64,000 nt of DNA from a candidate division KSB1 bacterium (GCA_034506335.1 JAPDPR010000010.1:1-64000), one strand, 5' to 3'. Shown: positions 1 to 8,859, counted from the first letter of the stretch. The notes: generated by a model not told the origin, from the letters alone. Program-made: numbers and translations.

Positions 1-909
1 GATCTCCTCGAACTTGCGGATGTTGTCGTCCATCTCCGCAGGCGCGGCCATCAACGGCCACAACTCCCGGATCCTGTCCTTGCGGACGTAGAGAAACCCG
101 GTGCCATGCGGTGCACAAAGCCACTTGTGCAGGCTGGTAGCATAAAAGTCGCAGTCCAGGTCCGCATGGCTGAAATGGAGGTGGGCAAAGGCGTGCGCAC
201 CATCGACAATCACCGGTATCCCCTTGCCGCGGGCCATCTGCACGATGGCCTTCACAGGGAGGATTTGCCCTGTGAGATTGATCACGTGGCAGATAAGGAT
301 CGCCCTTGTCTTCGCCGTGATATGCTGGGCAAAAAGGCTGACGATCTGATCCGGGTCCTCCGCAGGCACCGGAAGGGAAAACTGGCGCAAGACGATTCCT
401 TCGCGCCTCTCGCGTTGTCTCCAGGTCGTGATCATGCGGGGGTAGTCCTGGTTGGTGGTGAGCACCTCATCCCCTCGTCGGAGGTCCAGTCCAAACTGGC
501 ATATCTCCAGCCCCTCAGACGCATTCCTTGTCAGCGCGATCTCTTCCGCATCACAGCCGAAGGCCGCGGCGATTTGGCGCCTCACCGATTCGCGCTGCGG
601 CTCCAGCACCTGCCACATCGTGTAACACGGCGCCTTGTTGCCGAAATCCCAGTGCCGATGGAGGGCTTCGAGGACGGGCGCCGGTGAGGGCGATACCGCA
701 CCATTGTTCAAGTTGATGATGGTGCGGTCCACGGCGAAGGCCTGCTGCACCTCGAACCAGAGGGCCTCATCCTCTGCAGCTTCTTGAGGAGTGCCGGTAT
801 AGCCAGCCAGGGCCGTCAGGGCACGCCTTACACCCAACGGGTCCAAGCCGACCACCGCCGCCGCTGCGGGCACAGTGATCGCCCCCAAGAACTCGCGTCG
901 TGTATACAT
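1..909 (-). CDS. Tat-exported class V aminotransferase (isopenicillin-N epimerase-like), 3' end outside window
   Basis: PLP-dependent fold-type I enzyme of the class V aminotransferase/isopenicillin-N-epimerase group. The 303 visible codons start at an ATG (907-909) preceded by GGAGGGAATCGCT. The N-terminus TRREFLGAI followed by an Ala/Val-rich stretch is a twin-arginine signal, so the enzyme probably acts outside the cytoplasm. Family marks: NLNNGA substrate region, ALTRNASEG, VIVDGAHA (the Asp that holds the pyridine ring) and SLHKW (Schiff-base Lys). It lies 42 bp downstream of the symporter gene on the same strand, so the two are probably cotranscribed. The substrate is unknown; racemisation, desulfuration or C-N lyase chemistry are all possible. 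The C-terminal domain lies beyond the window. Confidence 0.88.
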   Translation of the reverse strand, partial: MYTRREFLGAITVPAAAAVVGLDPLGVRRALTALAGYTGTPQEAAEDEALWFEVQQAFAVDRTIINLNNGAVSPSPAPVLEALHRHWDFGNKAPCYTMWQVLEPQRESVRRQIAAAFGCDAEEIALTRNASEGLEICQFGLDLRRGDEVLTTNQDYPRMITTWRQRERREGIVLRQFSLPVPAEDPDQIVSLFAQHITAKTRAILICHVINLTGQILPVKAIVQMARGKGIPVIVDGAHAFAHLHFSHADLDCDFYATSLHKWLCAPHGTGFLYVRKDRIRELWPLMAAPAEMDDNIRKFEEI

Positions 910-951
910 AGCGATTCCCTCCGAAAGAGTCGGCACCGGAACCTCATGCGG

Positions 952-2931
952 TTATTGTGCTGGTGCTTTCCATGTCTCGCGCGCCAAAAGTCGCGCCACG
1001 CCCCAGAAACTGAGCCCAGTGACTATGAGCAGCACAACTCCGGCCAGCACTTGACCTAACACAAGTTTACCGATGCCAATAAGGGCAGAATAAACGGCCA
1101 CGATCCCCAGCAAGGCGCCGAATACGTTGCGCCGATGGTAGAGACTGTCCCCTTGGTTCACCTGGGGAAGAAGAGCAGCAACCTTCCGCCACCCTGGCCC
1201 GCCCGGATGTACTCGCCGGTAGAATTCCATAAGATTTGCCATGTCCACCGGCTTGGTGAGCAGCGTGCTCGTGAGCCAAACGACCAGAGAAATGGGCACC
1301 GTGTAAAGGAGCGTCCAAGGGAATTGCCGTTGCGGCAAGGTAACCTTGCCTACTACCCACAGGGCGAGAAGACCTGAGAGCAGTGCGGCCACCACGCCTC
1401 CCCAATTATCGGCCGCTTCCTTGGGTCTGGAGAGCACATACCACGCCAGCCCAGCCAACGCGAGACCACTCAACCCCTGGAGCAGGAGGCGCACCGTGCC
1501 CGCGTTCGGAACAAACAACACAATTGCTACCACCGCCAGAATGCTCACAATGGCGGACATCTCCGACCAGGCGTTGACGCGCCACCAGTACCAGCGACAG
1601 ATGTACACGATACCAATGCCCGCCACAATGGCGGAAAACAGCAGCCAGGCTTTGAAGATGTCGTTCATTAAGAAGGTCACTGCACCGCCGAGAATCGCCA
1701 TGAGTGCAGTAGCCACTATCCCCACCACCACATAGTGGCGCTCGGAGGCGTGCGGCCGGACGAATGGGCGGTAAAAGTCATTGACCAAATAGGACGCGCC
1801 CCAATTGATCTGCGTGGCGATGGTAGACATGAAGGCGGCCAAGAATGAAGCCAACATCAACCCCAGCAGCCCGGGACGCAACAGATCCAGCATCACCGCG
1901 ATATACCCCACCTCGGGGTCTGGGGCGTTGGTGTGAGGATTGATGATGCCCGGAAAGCGGACCGCCGCAACAATGCCGACCACGATCCATGGCCAGGGGC
2001 GGAGGCAGAAATGAGCGATATTGAACCACAGATACCCCAGAAAAGCATGCCGCTCGTTTTTTGCCGAGATCATGCGCTGGGCAAAGTAGGCCCCGCCATC
2101 CGTGTTCCCTACCGTCCACCACAGCAGGAGAATGTAGAGCAGAAAAATAGAAAACTCCTGACCGCTGGCAGTTGAAGGCACCACGCTCAACATGGATGCT
2201 GCCTTCTGCGGACCGTACAGCCGAGGCAGCTCTCCGAGCAACGCGCCCATTCCGCCCGCGTGACCCACGGCGTAGATAGCCAGAAAGATGGTCATGCCCA
2301 TGGCCAAGAAGAACTGGAAAAAGTCTGTCACCAGCACGCCCCAGAGGCCCGAGACGGCCGAATAGGCCATGGTGATCAGGATGCAGGCCGGGACAGCGAT
2401 GTTTTTCGGGATGCTGAAGGTCAGGCCCATGATCTTGGTCATGGACAAGTTCACCCACCCCATGATCAGGCAGTTGTAGGGCAGGGCGAAGTAGAGGGCG
2501 CGGAAGCCGCGGAGGATGCGGGCCGGCTTGCCGGAGTAACGCAGGGTGACCAGTTCCGTGTCCGTTATGATGCGCGCACGGCGCCAGAGGCGGGAGAAGA
2601 AAAAGACGCCGATCACAAACATGGGCACCTGCGACCACCAGAACCAGTTACCCCAGATGCCCTGCTTGACTACCAGGCCGCTGATGGCCAGGGGGGTATC
2701 TGCCGCAAATGTGGTAGCCACCATTGAGGTGCCCAGCAGCCACCAGGGGACCCCTTGCCCCGAGGCGAAGTAGTCGGCCATGCTGCGCGTGCCCCGCCGA
2801 GAAAAATACACGCCGATGAGCACGGAAAAGGCCAGGAATGCCGCAATGATCGCCCAATCCAGGAGAGTGAGCTGCCTGGCAAAGGAAAAGCGTGTGGTCA
2901 TTTGCAATGCTTCGGCAGTTTGTTCAGTCAT
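952..2931 (-). CDS. Sodium:solute symporter (SSS family)
   Basis: Secondary transporter of the SSS family (PutP/SGLT fold), 659 residues with about 14-15 hydrophobic helices. An early segment GVYFSRRGTRSMADYFASG followed by PWWLLGTSM is the typical SSS TM1-TM2 region. The start is set at the ATG at 2931, preceded by GGGAGAGAAGC; an upstream in-frame start would add 14 unlikely residues. The C-terminal half carries the LLTKP..M motif that is also present in the second symporter of this window. The Tat aminotransferase follows 42 bp downstream, which suggests linked uptake and processing of an amino-group-bearing compound. The substrate cannot be read from sequence. Confidence 0.9.
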   Translation of the reverse strand: MTEQTAEALQMTTRFSFARQLTLLDWAIIAAFLAFSVLIGVYFSRRGTRSMADYFASGQGVPWWLLGTSMVATTFAADTPLAISGLVVKQGIWGNWFWWSQVPMFVIGVFFFSRLWRRARIITDTELVTLRYSGKPARILRGFRALYFALPYNCLIMGWVNLSMTKIMGLTFSIPKNIAVPACILITMAYSAVSGLWGVLVTDFFQFFLAMGMTIFLAIYAVGHAGGMGALLGELPRLYGPQKAASMLSVVPSTASGQEFSIFLLYILLLWWTVGNTDGGAYFAQRMISAKNERHAFLGYLWFNIAHFCLRPWPWIVVGIVAAVRFPGIINPHTNAPDPEVGYIAVMLDLLRPGLLGLMLASFLAAFMSTIATQINWGASYLVNDFYRPFVRPHASERHYVVVGIVATALMAILGGAVTFLMNDIFKAWLLFSAIVAGIGIVYICRWYWWRVNAWSEMSAIVSILAVVAIVLFVPNAGTVRLLLQGLSGLALAGLAWYVLSRPKEAADNWGGVVAALLSGLLALWVVGKVTLPQRQFPWTLLYTVPISLVVWLTSTLLTKPVDMANLMEFYRRVHPGGPGWRKVAALLPQVNQGDSLYHRRNVFGALLGIVAVYSALIGIGKLVLGQVLAGVVLLIVTGLSFWGVARLLARETWKAPAQ

Positions 2932-3232
2932 GCTTCTCTCCCACTTTTCTCTGCCCGAGACAAGAACTGCCATCCCTAGTCGCCACGGTGCTGCGCGCGC
3001 TCGCGATACTGCCGTCGAGAGGCATTGCGCGAGATTTACGTGACTTGTCTAGTCCAGATGTGACTCCCGGGCCAGGCGGATTCGCCCTCAGAACCCTCGA
3101 GGCAGCGGGTACAGCCGTCCTACGAACCGGAAGCCGACGGCCAAATTCTTAAAGAACTGCAAAGAGGCGGAAGGATAGCGCTGCACCCAAACTCCTCGCT
3201 TGCCTTGGATCGTATTGCATAACCCTCCCGGG
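2932..3232. other. Gap between symporter and abiE remnant
   Basis: About 300 bp without a convincing gene. A minus-strand open frame at 3088-3294 runs through it but overlaps the end of the AbiEii remnant in another frame and matches no family I recognise. No clear promoter for the symporter was found. Confidence 0.4.
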
Positions 3233-3421
3233 TCACTTCGCAATGGATGGAGCGGAGGATAGAAAGTGCAAAGCCGTGCCGCCGTGAAAGGCAAGCGGGA
3301 TCATGGCGCCAGCGCGTTGCAGCGCGCCGAGAAGGCGCGCCTGCAGATTGTCGCGCACCACGTTGCGATCCTGGGCCGGCGTGAAGCTGGAGCGGACCAG
3401 CTCAGCCAGATACTCCTTCAT
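3233..3421 (-). pseudogene. Truncated AbiEii-type toxin (nucleotidyltransferase) remnant
   Basis: The 62-codon frame resembles only the N-terminus of AbiEii-family nucleotidyltransferase toxins: a helical start, then RNVVRDNLQARLLGALQRAG and FHGGTALHFL, which is the family's Gly-Gly-Thr-Ala-Leu signature. It stops before the DxD metal-binding motif expected just afterwards; full proteins have 250-300 residues. Its ATG overlaps the stop of the upstream antitoxin remnant by ATGA (3418-3421), the normal arrangement of type IV toxin-antitoxin operons. It is therefore judged to be a dead remnant. Confidence 0.7.
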
Positions 3422-4096
3422 GGGGTCTCGTCCTCCTGCGCTTCGGCACGCGCCAGTTCCGTCACAGCCCCAGCCGCCCGCTTCAACTTGGGACGACCAC
3501 TGCCCTCAGCCAGGCCCAGGAGCTTGTCCAGCTCGAGCCTCTCCAGATGTTGGAGGCGGAGTTCGCTGAGGTAGGTCGGCGAATCGGCACCAGGGTGGAG
3601 GTAAATCCAATCCAGCAAGGCCTTCTCCGGCGTGGCCAGGAATGCCTTTTGACCACCCCCAAGGTCCACCTTGCCGATAGCCGTGCAGCCAATCGGTCCT
3701 GATATGGCGAAACTCGAAGGCGCCTAGCGGCGTGTCCCAGCGGCCAGGGCCAGCCGTAGTGACGCTGACCAGGAGCGGCACATGCTCGCGGATGAGTCCG
3801 CAATGGGCGAGTGCGGACTGGCAACCGACGTACAAGCCGCGCACCAGCCGATTGGCGATGAGGAAGGGATGCGGCCTGACCTTCCGGAAAGGTGGCGCCA
3901 ATGCGTCCAGGCCACGCCGCAGCTGGTACAGGCGACCCTCCTTCGCCCACAGGCATAACTGCCGGTGCACCTGGCGAGTGTCCACGTCTCCGGCCAGGAG
4001 GAGCGCACTCTCAAACACCGGCTCCTCACCCACAATTTCTACCAATCTTGGCGAATTCCATCGTAACAATATGCAAAAAATGTCCACTAACTGCAA
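3418..4096 (-). pseudogene. AbiEi-type antitoxin, frameshifted
   Basis: Two overlapping frames together give an AbiEi-like antitoxin/transcriptional regulator. The first (to about 3680) has the winged-helix part (RQVHRQLCLWAKEGRLYQL, then LANRLVRGLYVG-like YVGCQSALAHCGLI and FEFRHIRTDWLHG). The second frame resumes with KVDLGGGQKAFLATPEKA and LLDWIYLHPG, the conserved AbiEi C-terminal portion. The change of frame sits near 3671-3685 and is explained by one extra base (or two missing). AbiEi normally represses its operon and neutralises AbiEii; with the toxin truncated as well, the locus is no longer functional. Confidence 0.72.
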
Positions 4097-4186
4097 CGAA
4101 TGTGCCCTTGCTCACCTTCTCAGCCCAGCCAGGGCTGCAACAATAGAATCAGAGCAACAGAGACGAAGTAACCCCCGTTCGTCTGA

Positions 4187-4741
4187 CTATACCGCCTTAT
4201 TCCTTTCCCAATCCTCCCTCAGAATCCCCATCACCCAAAAGTCCACGTAGCCACCCCGGCGATACATGGCCTGGCGCAATACCCCCTCCTTGACGAACCC
4301 CGCCTTCTCATAGATGCGAATCGCCGGGGTATTCTCCGCGCATACATGCAGCTGGATGCGATTCAAGTTCAGGGTGGCGAAGGCATAGTCGACCATGAGC
4401 CGCGTGGCCTCTCCGCCATACCCTTTGCCCCACGCCTCGGAGTCCAAAAGTGCCAGGTAGAACACCGCGGCCCTGCTCACGTAATCAATGCGGAAAAACG
4501 CAGTCACCCCGACTGCGCGTCCCGTTTCGTTGGTGCAGATGGTGAACAAGATTGCCTCACGGCTCTCCAGCTGCTGCGTGAGCCTGGAACGCAGTGCCTG
4601 GCGTGTCACCGGAAAGGCAAGGAAGAGCGCATCCCGTACGAGCGGATCGTTCTCCCCACGATAAAACATCTCCAGGTCTGCGTCCAAGTCCACCGGCCGG
4701 AGATGGATGAGGCTCCCGTTCAAGAAGAGAGGCGGCTGCAT
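4187..4741 (-). CDS. GNAT-family N-acetyltransferase (RimJ/RimL type)
   Basis: Acetyl-CoA-dependent N-acetyltransferase, 184 residues, full length. It starts with the RimJ-like LIHLRPVDLDADLEMFYRGE and has the acetyl-CoA loop EAWGKGYGGEATRLMVDYAF (Q/RxxGxG/A type), then NLNRIQLHVCAENTPAIRIY and EKAGFVKEGVLRQ, the standard GNAT C-terminal half. A GAGGTGAAGAAAGG stretch precedes the ATG. It lies 30 bp downstream of the second symporter gene on the same strand and is probably its cotranscribed neighbour. The target (ribosomal protein N-terminus, amino acid or small molecule) is unknown. Confidence 0.9.
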   Translation of the reverse strand: MQPPLFLNGSLIHLRPVDLDADLEMFYRGENDPLVRDALFLAFPVTRQALRSRLTQQLESREAILFTICTNETGRAVGVTAFFRIDYVSRAAVFYLALLDSEAWGKGYGGEATRLMVDYAFATLNLNRIQLHVCAENTPAIRIYEKAGFVKEGVLRQAMYRRGGYVDFWVMGILREDWERNKAV

Positions 4742-4771
4742 CCTTTCTTCACCTCGGTAGAGAGTAAACCA

Positions 4772-6697
4772 TCACCTAAGCAGACCGCGGCGTATTGCCT
4801 CGCGCCGGACCGGCCCCCAGAAGCCGATGGGCCTGGACATGACGTAGTACTTCACCAGGTGGTCCATGTCCTCCGGCTTGGTCAGCAACGTGATTGGCAC
4901 ATAGATGATGGCGTTGAGCACAATCAGGGACCAGAACTGCAAGTAGTCGGGCAGCTCGGGTATGAGGCCAAATCGGGGCAGCACCCACACCACCAGCCAG
5001 CTCAAGCCCAGATTAGCGGCCCAGGCGCTCAGGTAGCCCCACGCGTTGAAGCGCCACCAGATCACCTGCAGGATGTTGGGCAACCACACCCCTGCGGCCA
5101 TGATCCAGAGGGCAAAGATGAGCCAGGCGGTGATCTCTTCGCCGATGATCAGGCCGAATACGAACGAGCCGCCCAGGACCACCAGCGTGGCGATTCTGCC
5201 CACCCACACGAGGCGCTGCTCGCTGGCCTGCGGGTTCACGTAGTGGTGATAAAAGTCGCGCGTCGCATACATGGCGCCCAGGTTCAGATGGGTGGAAATG
5301 GTCGAAAGATGAATTGCAAGGATGCCGGCGAAGAAAAAGCCCACCATTCCCACGGGGAGGTACTTGAACCCGATGACGTACCATCCCATCTCATACTCCT
5401 TCTGCGTGGCGATGTGCGGAAAGAGCACGAAGAAGCCGAGGATCGCGACTGCCCACATGGCATTCCGCACCAGGCCAGCAAGGGTACCGGCCCAGATGCA
5501 GTAGGAGGCATCGCGCACGGTTCGTGCAGACTGGATGCGCTGGGCCTCGGTATACCAATCGATGCTGGTGCCCATGCCAAAGCCGCCCAGCAGAGCCACC
5601 ACGAGCATGGTCACAAACCATGCCACTGGGAACTGACCGCGGAAAAACCCGGTGAAGCTCACAGGGTTGAGGCGCCAGCGCTGCCCCTGGTAATGGCTGC
5701 GCTCCACTACCTGCCAAGTGGTCCCTCCATCCAAGGATACCTCCACTTTCACGAGGCGACGGTCTTTTTCCGGCACCCACACTATCGTGTAGGTTCCGCC
5801 CGCCTGCAATGTGTCACTCCGCGCCGGAAAGAGCACCTGCCCTGGCTTGCCCCTTGCATAAAGTGCCTCCTTCGCTCGTTGCTGGAAAGCCTTTGTTCCA
5901 CTGCTCGTTGCCGGTGCTACCACGAAGGGCTCCTCACTGCTGGCCAGCACCTCGCCAGTTGCCGGATCGGTGATGCGCACCGTCCCCATGGCCATAGGAG
6001 CCTTGACCTCCGGGAGAGTCCAGGCGCAGCTGCTGTTCATCGCGCTCAGCCTGCTGACGATGCCGCGTGGCCCGCCCGCAGCTACCACTCCCCATGCCGA
6101 CACCAGGGTGATCATGATGAAGGCAATGACACCCTGCTGAAAATCGGCCATGACCACGCCCCAATAGCCGGCGGCCAGCACATAGATCACGCAGATTGAG
6201 GAAAAGGTAACCAGCCCCACCCACAACGGCCAGCCAAAGAAGACGTTGCACAGCTTACCCATGGCGATCCCGACCCACCCCAGGATGAACATGTTCATGA
6301 AAACCTGCCATCCTGCCACCCACCCACGCAGCATTTCACTGCCCAGGCCACTAAAGCGCAGGCTCTGCCACTCCGCTTGACTGTAAGCCAACGAGCGGCG
6401 GAAGATCCTTGTGGAGACAAACGAGCTCACCGCGGCCCAGGCGCAGAAGAAGGTGTACCACAGCCCTGCCAACCCGTACTTGTAGATCACGCCCGTCACC
6501 CATATGGGCGTGTCGGTGGCGGTGTGCGTGGCGTAGACCGAGGAGGCCGGAAGCCACCACGGCAAGCCCCGTCCAGCCAGGAAAAAGTCCGACTGCGAAC
6601 GCTTACCCAGACGATAGAAGAAAACGCCACAGATCACCATTAAGAGCGTGAACAACACAAGCCACAGCCAGTCTAAGAAAGCGAAGGTTGTTGTCAT
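4772..6697 (-). CDS. Sodium:solute symporter (SSS family) with inserted extramembrane domain
   Basis: SSS-type transporter of 641 residues. Start at the ATG at 6697, preceded by GGGAGG with 8 nt spacing. Residues 1-210 and 350-641 are membrane segments with the family start region (FYRLGKRSQSDFFLAGRG, PWWLPASS). Between them about 120 polar residues (225-345) form a soluble insert with beta-strand character: MGTVRITDPATGEVLASSEE, then AGGTYTIVW and VEVSLDGGTTWQVV, an Ig/BNR-like strand pattern. Typical SSS proteins have only a short loop here. Three micro-membrane-protein genes precede it closely and a GNAT gene follows. Substrate unknown. Confidence 0.9.
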   Translation of the reverse strand: MTTTFAFLDWLWLVLFTLLMVICGVFFYRLGKRSQSDFFLAGRGLPWWLPASSVYATHTATDTPIWVTGVIYKYGLAGLWYTFFCAWAAVSSFVSTRIFRRSLAYSQAEWQSLRFSGLGSEMLRGWVAGWQVFMNMFILGWVGIAMGKLCNVFFGWPLWVGLVTFSSICVIYVLAAGYWGVVMADFQQGVIAFIMITLVSAWGVVAAGGPRGIVSRLSAMNSSCAWTLPEVKAPMAMGTVRITDPATGEVLASSEEPFVVAPATSSGTKAFQQRAKEALYARGKPGQVLFPARSDTLQAGGTYTIVWVPEKDRRLVKVEVSLDGGTTWQVVERSHYQGQRWRLNPVSFTGFFRGQFPVAWFVTMLVVALLGGFGMGTSIDWYTEAQRIQSARTVRDASYCIWAGTLAGLVRNAMWAVAILGFFVLFPHIATQKEYEMGWYVIGFKYLPVGMVGFFFAGILAIHLSTISTHLNLGAMYATRDFYHHYVNPQASEQRLVWVGRIATLVVLGGSFVFGLIIGEEITAWLIFALWIMAAGVWLPNILQVIWWRFNAWGYLSAWAANLGLSWLVVWVLPRFGLIPELPDYLQFWSLIVLNAIIYVPITLLTKPEDMDHLVKYYVMSRPIGFWGPVRREAIRRGLLR

Positions 6698-6738
6698 AAT
6701 CGTGCCTCCCAACGCATCAGTCGCACGCGCACCACACC

Positions 6739-6867
6739 TTACAAACCCTTCATGAAGCGCCTGATGAGAAGATAGGTAAGCACAAAGGATACGGCAAAGA
6801 CCGCCGCAGGAAGCACCGCGCCCAAGATGGGGCTGCCAATGCGCACAGGTTGCAGGAACTCACTCAT
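6739..6867 (-). CDS. Micro membrane protein (42 aa), symporter-linked
   Basis: A 42-residue protein, ATG at 6867 after GGAGGGTCTGGCA. MSEFLQPVRIGS is followed by one transmembrane helix (ILGAVLPAAVFAVSFVLTYL) and a basic end, LIRRFMKGL, which predicts a cytoplasmic C-terminus. It overlaps the upstream micro-gene by 8 bp and ends 41 bp before the symporter ATG. Overlapping starts, good ribosome sites and position suggest a small accessory subunit of the transporter; this is inference, and no family was recognised. Confidence 0.7.
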   Translation of the reverse strand: MSEFLQPVRIGSPILGAVLPAAVFAVSFVLTYLLIRRFMKGL

Positions 6868-6991
6868 TGCCAGACCCTCCCTCTTGCTGTCGCCGGTACT
6901 TGCGGTAGTAGAGGTAGGCGAATACCATCCCCACCAGCGACGCCCCATACGCAATGGTCATGCCGATCACCACCGCCAGGCCCTTGTTCAT
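6860..6991 (-). CDS. Micro membrane protein (43 aa), symporter-linked
   Basis: A 43-residue protein whose ATG (6991) overlaps the stop of the preceding gene as ATGA, indicating translational coupling. One long hydrophobic helix (LAVVIGMTIAYGASLVGMVF) is followed by AYLYYRKYRRQQEGG, a Tyr/Arg-rich cytosolic tail. It sits second in the chain of three small membrane genes before the symporter. It may be a stabilising subunit of the transporter; no homologue is recognised with certainty. Confidence 0.7.
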   Translation of the reverse strand: MNKGLAVVIGMTIAYGASLVGMVFAYLYYRKYRRQQEGGSGNE

Positions 6992-7284
6992 GCCGACTCC
7001 TCCCAGCGCTGAATGCGCTCCAGTTGCGTGAGATGTTCTTTCTGCTTTTTCTCGTATTCGGTGGAAATCACGCGGAGTTTCGGATCGATAATCAGGTACA
7101 TCAGTGCGGTAAAAACAACCCCAGCCGCCAGGAGCACAAAACCCCACGGGAGCAGCAAGAAACTCCCGGCCAGCCCACAGACAAGCGAAACATAGGCCAG
7201 CGCGGACAACAGTATGGCAAACCAGTCCTCTCTGCTCCATTCGTCCGCCTCCCGCGGCGCCCACCTGCGTCGTATCAGTGGCAT
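6988..7284 (-). CDS. Small membrane protein with two TM helices and a C-terminal coiled coil (98 aa)
   Basis: First gene of the symporter operon, ATG at 7284 after GGAGGAACT. The start MPLIRRRWAPREADEWSRED is charged, two hydrophobic segments follow (FAILLSALAYVSLVCGLAGS and LPWGFVLLAAGVVFTALMYL), and the end is a charged heptad-like helix (VISTEYEKKQKEHLTQLERI). It resembles DUF485-like symporter partners in size and layout, but the family cannot be assigned. The 4-bp overlap with the next gene supports a cotranslated set. Confidence 0.72.
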   Translation of the reverse strand: MPLIRRRWAPREADEWSREDWFAILLSALAYVSLVCGLAGSFLLLPWGFVLLAAGVVFTALMYLIIDPKLRVISTEYEKKQKEHLTQLERIQRWEESA

Positions 7285-7330
7285 AGTTCCTCCTTCCTAC
7301 GTCCAGTTTTCACCACGCCTTGCTGGAGAA

Positions 7331-7377
7331 AACAAAACGGGTGCCCGCACACCGACCATTGCAGACAACGTGCGGGC
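7331..7377 (-). terminator. Probable terminator after the deo-type operon
   Basis: Inverted repeat GCCCGCAC (7343-7350) / GTGCGGGC (7370-7377) with a 19-nt loop; reading on the minus strand it is followed by a T-rich run (ACCCGTTTTGTTTT). It lies 87 bp downstream of the nucleoside phosphorylase stop. The long loop makes the call moderate. Confidence 0.5.
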
Positions 7378-7463
7378 TTTGAATGCCCTTCTCTGCCCCC
7401 TGCCTGTGTTCGAGCCGATTGAGAAACCGCCCCAAAGCCGCGCGAGTGTGGGTATTCCCTCTC

Positions 7464-8855
7464 TCACCCTCCCGGAGGGGCTGCCTCGTGTCGCGCGCTC
7501 TCTTCATGTGGAAACCGATAGCCTTCCAGGGGCCATGCATGGCTTCCGCCTGCATCGATGACCTTGAAAATCAGTGGCAGAGGCGGAACGGGCTCGGCAG
7601 CAACACAGTAGGCATCCAGAACCAACCGCGCCGCCTCATCCAGCACCGCGCTCCTGTTGGAATGGAGCGATGCCAGGACATCACCCACCCTTACCGGGTC
7701 TCCTATCTTCTTGTGCAGCACAGCCCCTGCCTGGTGGTCGATGGCGTCTTCTACGACTTGGCGGCCGCCGCCCAGAAGACAGACGGCCCTGCCGATTGCG
7801 CGCGCATCGATGCCGATAACAAATCCCTCGCGGAGACTGTGCACGTCCGCCTGAAAGCGCGGTTCAGGATAAGAGTCCACGTTGTCGATCACCGCCAGCT
7901 CCCCGCCTTGCGCAGCCACCATCTGCCGAAATTTCTCGTAGGCAGCGCCAGTGGCAAGGGCGTCCTGCAGAATCTGCTGGGCCTGTTCGAACGAGCGAGC
8001 CTGGCCTGCCGAGAGCAACATCAACGCGCCCAGTGCGGTGGTGACCTCCATGATATCGTTCTCGCCTGTGCCCCGCAGGCAGTGGACCGCCTCCTTGACT
8101 TCCAACCAAGGTCCCACCATCGTCCCCAAGGGCTGTTCCATGCTTGTCAGCAGGGCGATTGTCCGCAAGCCGCGCGCCTGTGCTGTTGAGACCAAGGTGC
8201 GCGCCAGCTCTTCTGCCTGCTCAGGCTGCTGGAAGAATGCCCCGCCGCCCGTCTTCACGTCCAGCACCAGGCTATCGATCCCTTCCGCTAGCTTTTTGCT
8301 GAGGATACTGGCCGTCACCAAGGGCACAGACTCCACGGTGCCAGTGGCATCGCGTAGGGCATAGATCTTCCGGTCTGCAGGAACCAGGCGGGCGGTCTGG
8401 CCGGCAATAAACACCCCCACCTCGCGGAGTAGACTCCTTAGTTCTTCCGGCTCAAAGTCGGTGCGAAATCCGGGGATTGCCTCAAGTTTGTCCAGGGTGC
8501 CGCCGGTATGACCAAGGCCGCGCCCTGAAATCATCGGCACATTCACGCCCGTAGCCGCAACCCAGGGGGCGAGCACGAGCGACACCTTATCTCCCACCCC
8601 GCCAGTGCTGTGCTTGTCGACCTTGGGCCCCGGCACGTCGCTAAAGTCGAGGGTCTCTCCGGACAGGAGCATGACTTCGGTAAGCCAGGAGGTCTCTGCG
8701 GTGTCCATGCCGCGCAGAAAGATGGCCATGAGCAGGGCTGCCATCTGGTAGTCGGGGATCCTTCCCTTGACGTAGCCACGCACGAAGTAGTCGATCTCTT
8801 CGCGCGTCAAGCGGTGCCCGTCGCGTTTGCGGCTGATGATGTCTCGGGCAGTCAT
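7464..8855 (-). CDS. pdp: Pyrimidine-nucleoside (thymidine) phosphorylase
   Basis: Phosphorolyses thymidine/uridine/deoxyuridine to the base and (deoxy)ribose-1-phosphate. At 463 residues it has normal length for the class II nucleoside phosphorylase family. Signatures seen: the N-terminal helical domain (DIISRKRDGHRLTREEIDYF), the phosphate-binding KVDKHSTGGVGDK, SGRGLGHTGGTLDKLE, and LVLDVKTGGGAFF. It starts 4 bp after the deoC stop, in an operon with a phosphohexomutase-type enzyme and DeoC, which fits a complete pyrimidine deoxynucleoside catabolic pathway. Whether it prefers thymidine or is broader cannot be read. Confidence 0.95.
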   Translation of the reverse strand: MTARDIISRKRDGHRLTREEIDYFVRGYVKGRIPDYQMAALLMAIFLRGMDTAETSWLTEVMLLSGETLDFSDVPGPKVDKHSTGGVGDKVSLVLAPWVAATGVNVPMISGRGLGHTGGTLDKLEAIPGFRTDFEPEELRSLLREVGVFIAGQTARLVPADRKIYALRDATGTVESVPLVTASILSKKLAEGIDSLVLDVKTGGGAFFQQPEQAEELARTLVSTAQARGLRTIALLTSMEQPLGTMVGPWLEVKEAVHCLRGTGENDIMEVTTALGALMLLSAGQARSFEQAQQILQDALATGAAYEKFRQMVAAQGGELAVIDNVDSYPEPRFQADVHSLREGFVIGIDARAIGRAVCLLGGGRQVVEDAIDHQAGAVLHKKIGDPVRVGDVLASLHSNRSAVLDEAARLVLDAYCVAAEPVPPLPLIFKVIDAGGSHAWPLEGYRFPHEESARHEAAPPGG

Positions 8856-8859
8856 GGGG

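Noticed and set aside
4346-6199. Plus-strand frame of 617 codons
   Set aside because: It is the antisense shadow of the GNAT and symporter genes; His/Pro/Gly-rich composition and no family motifs.
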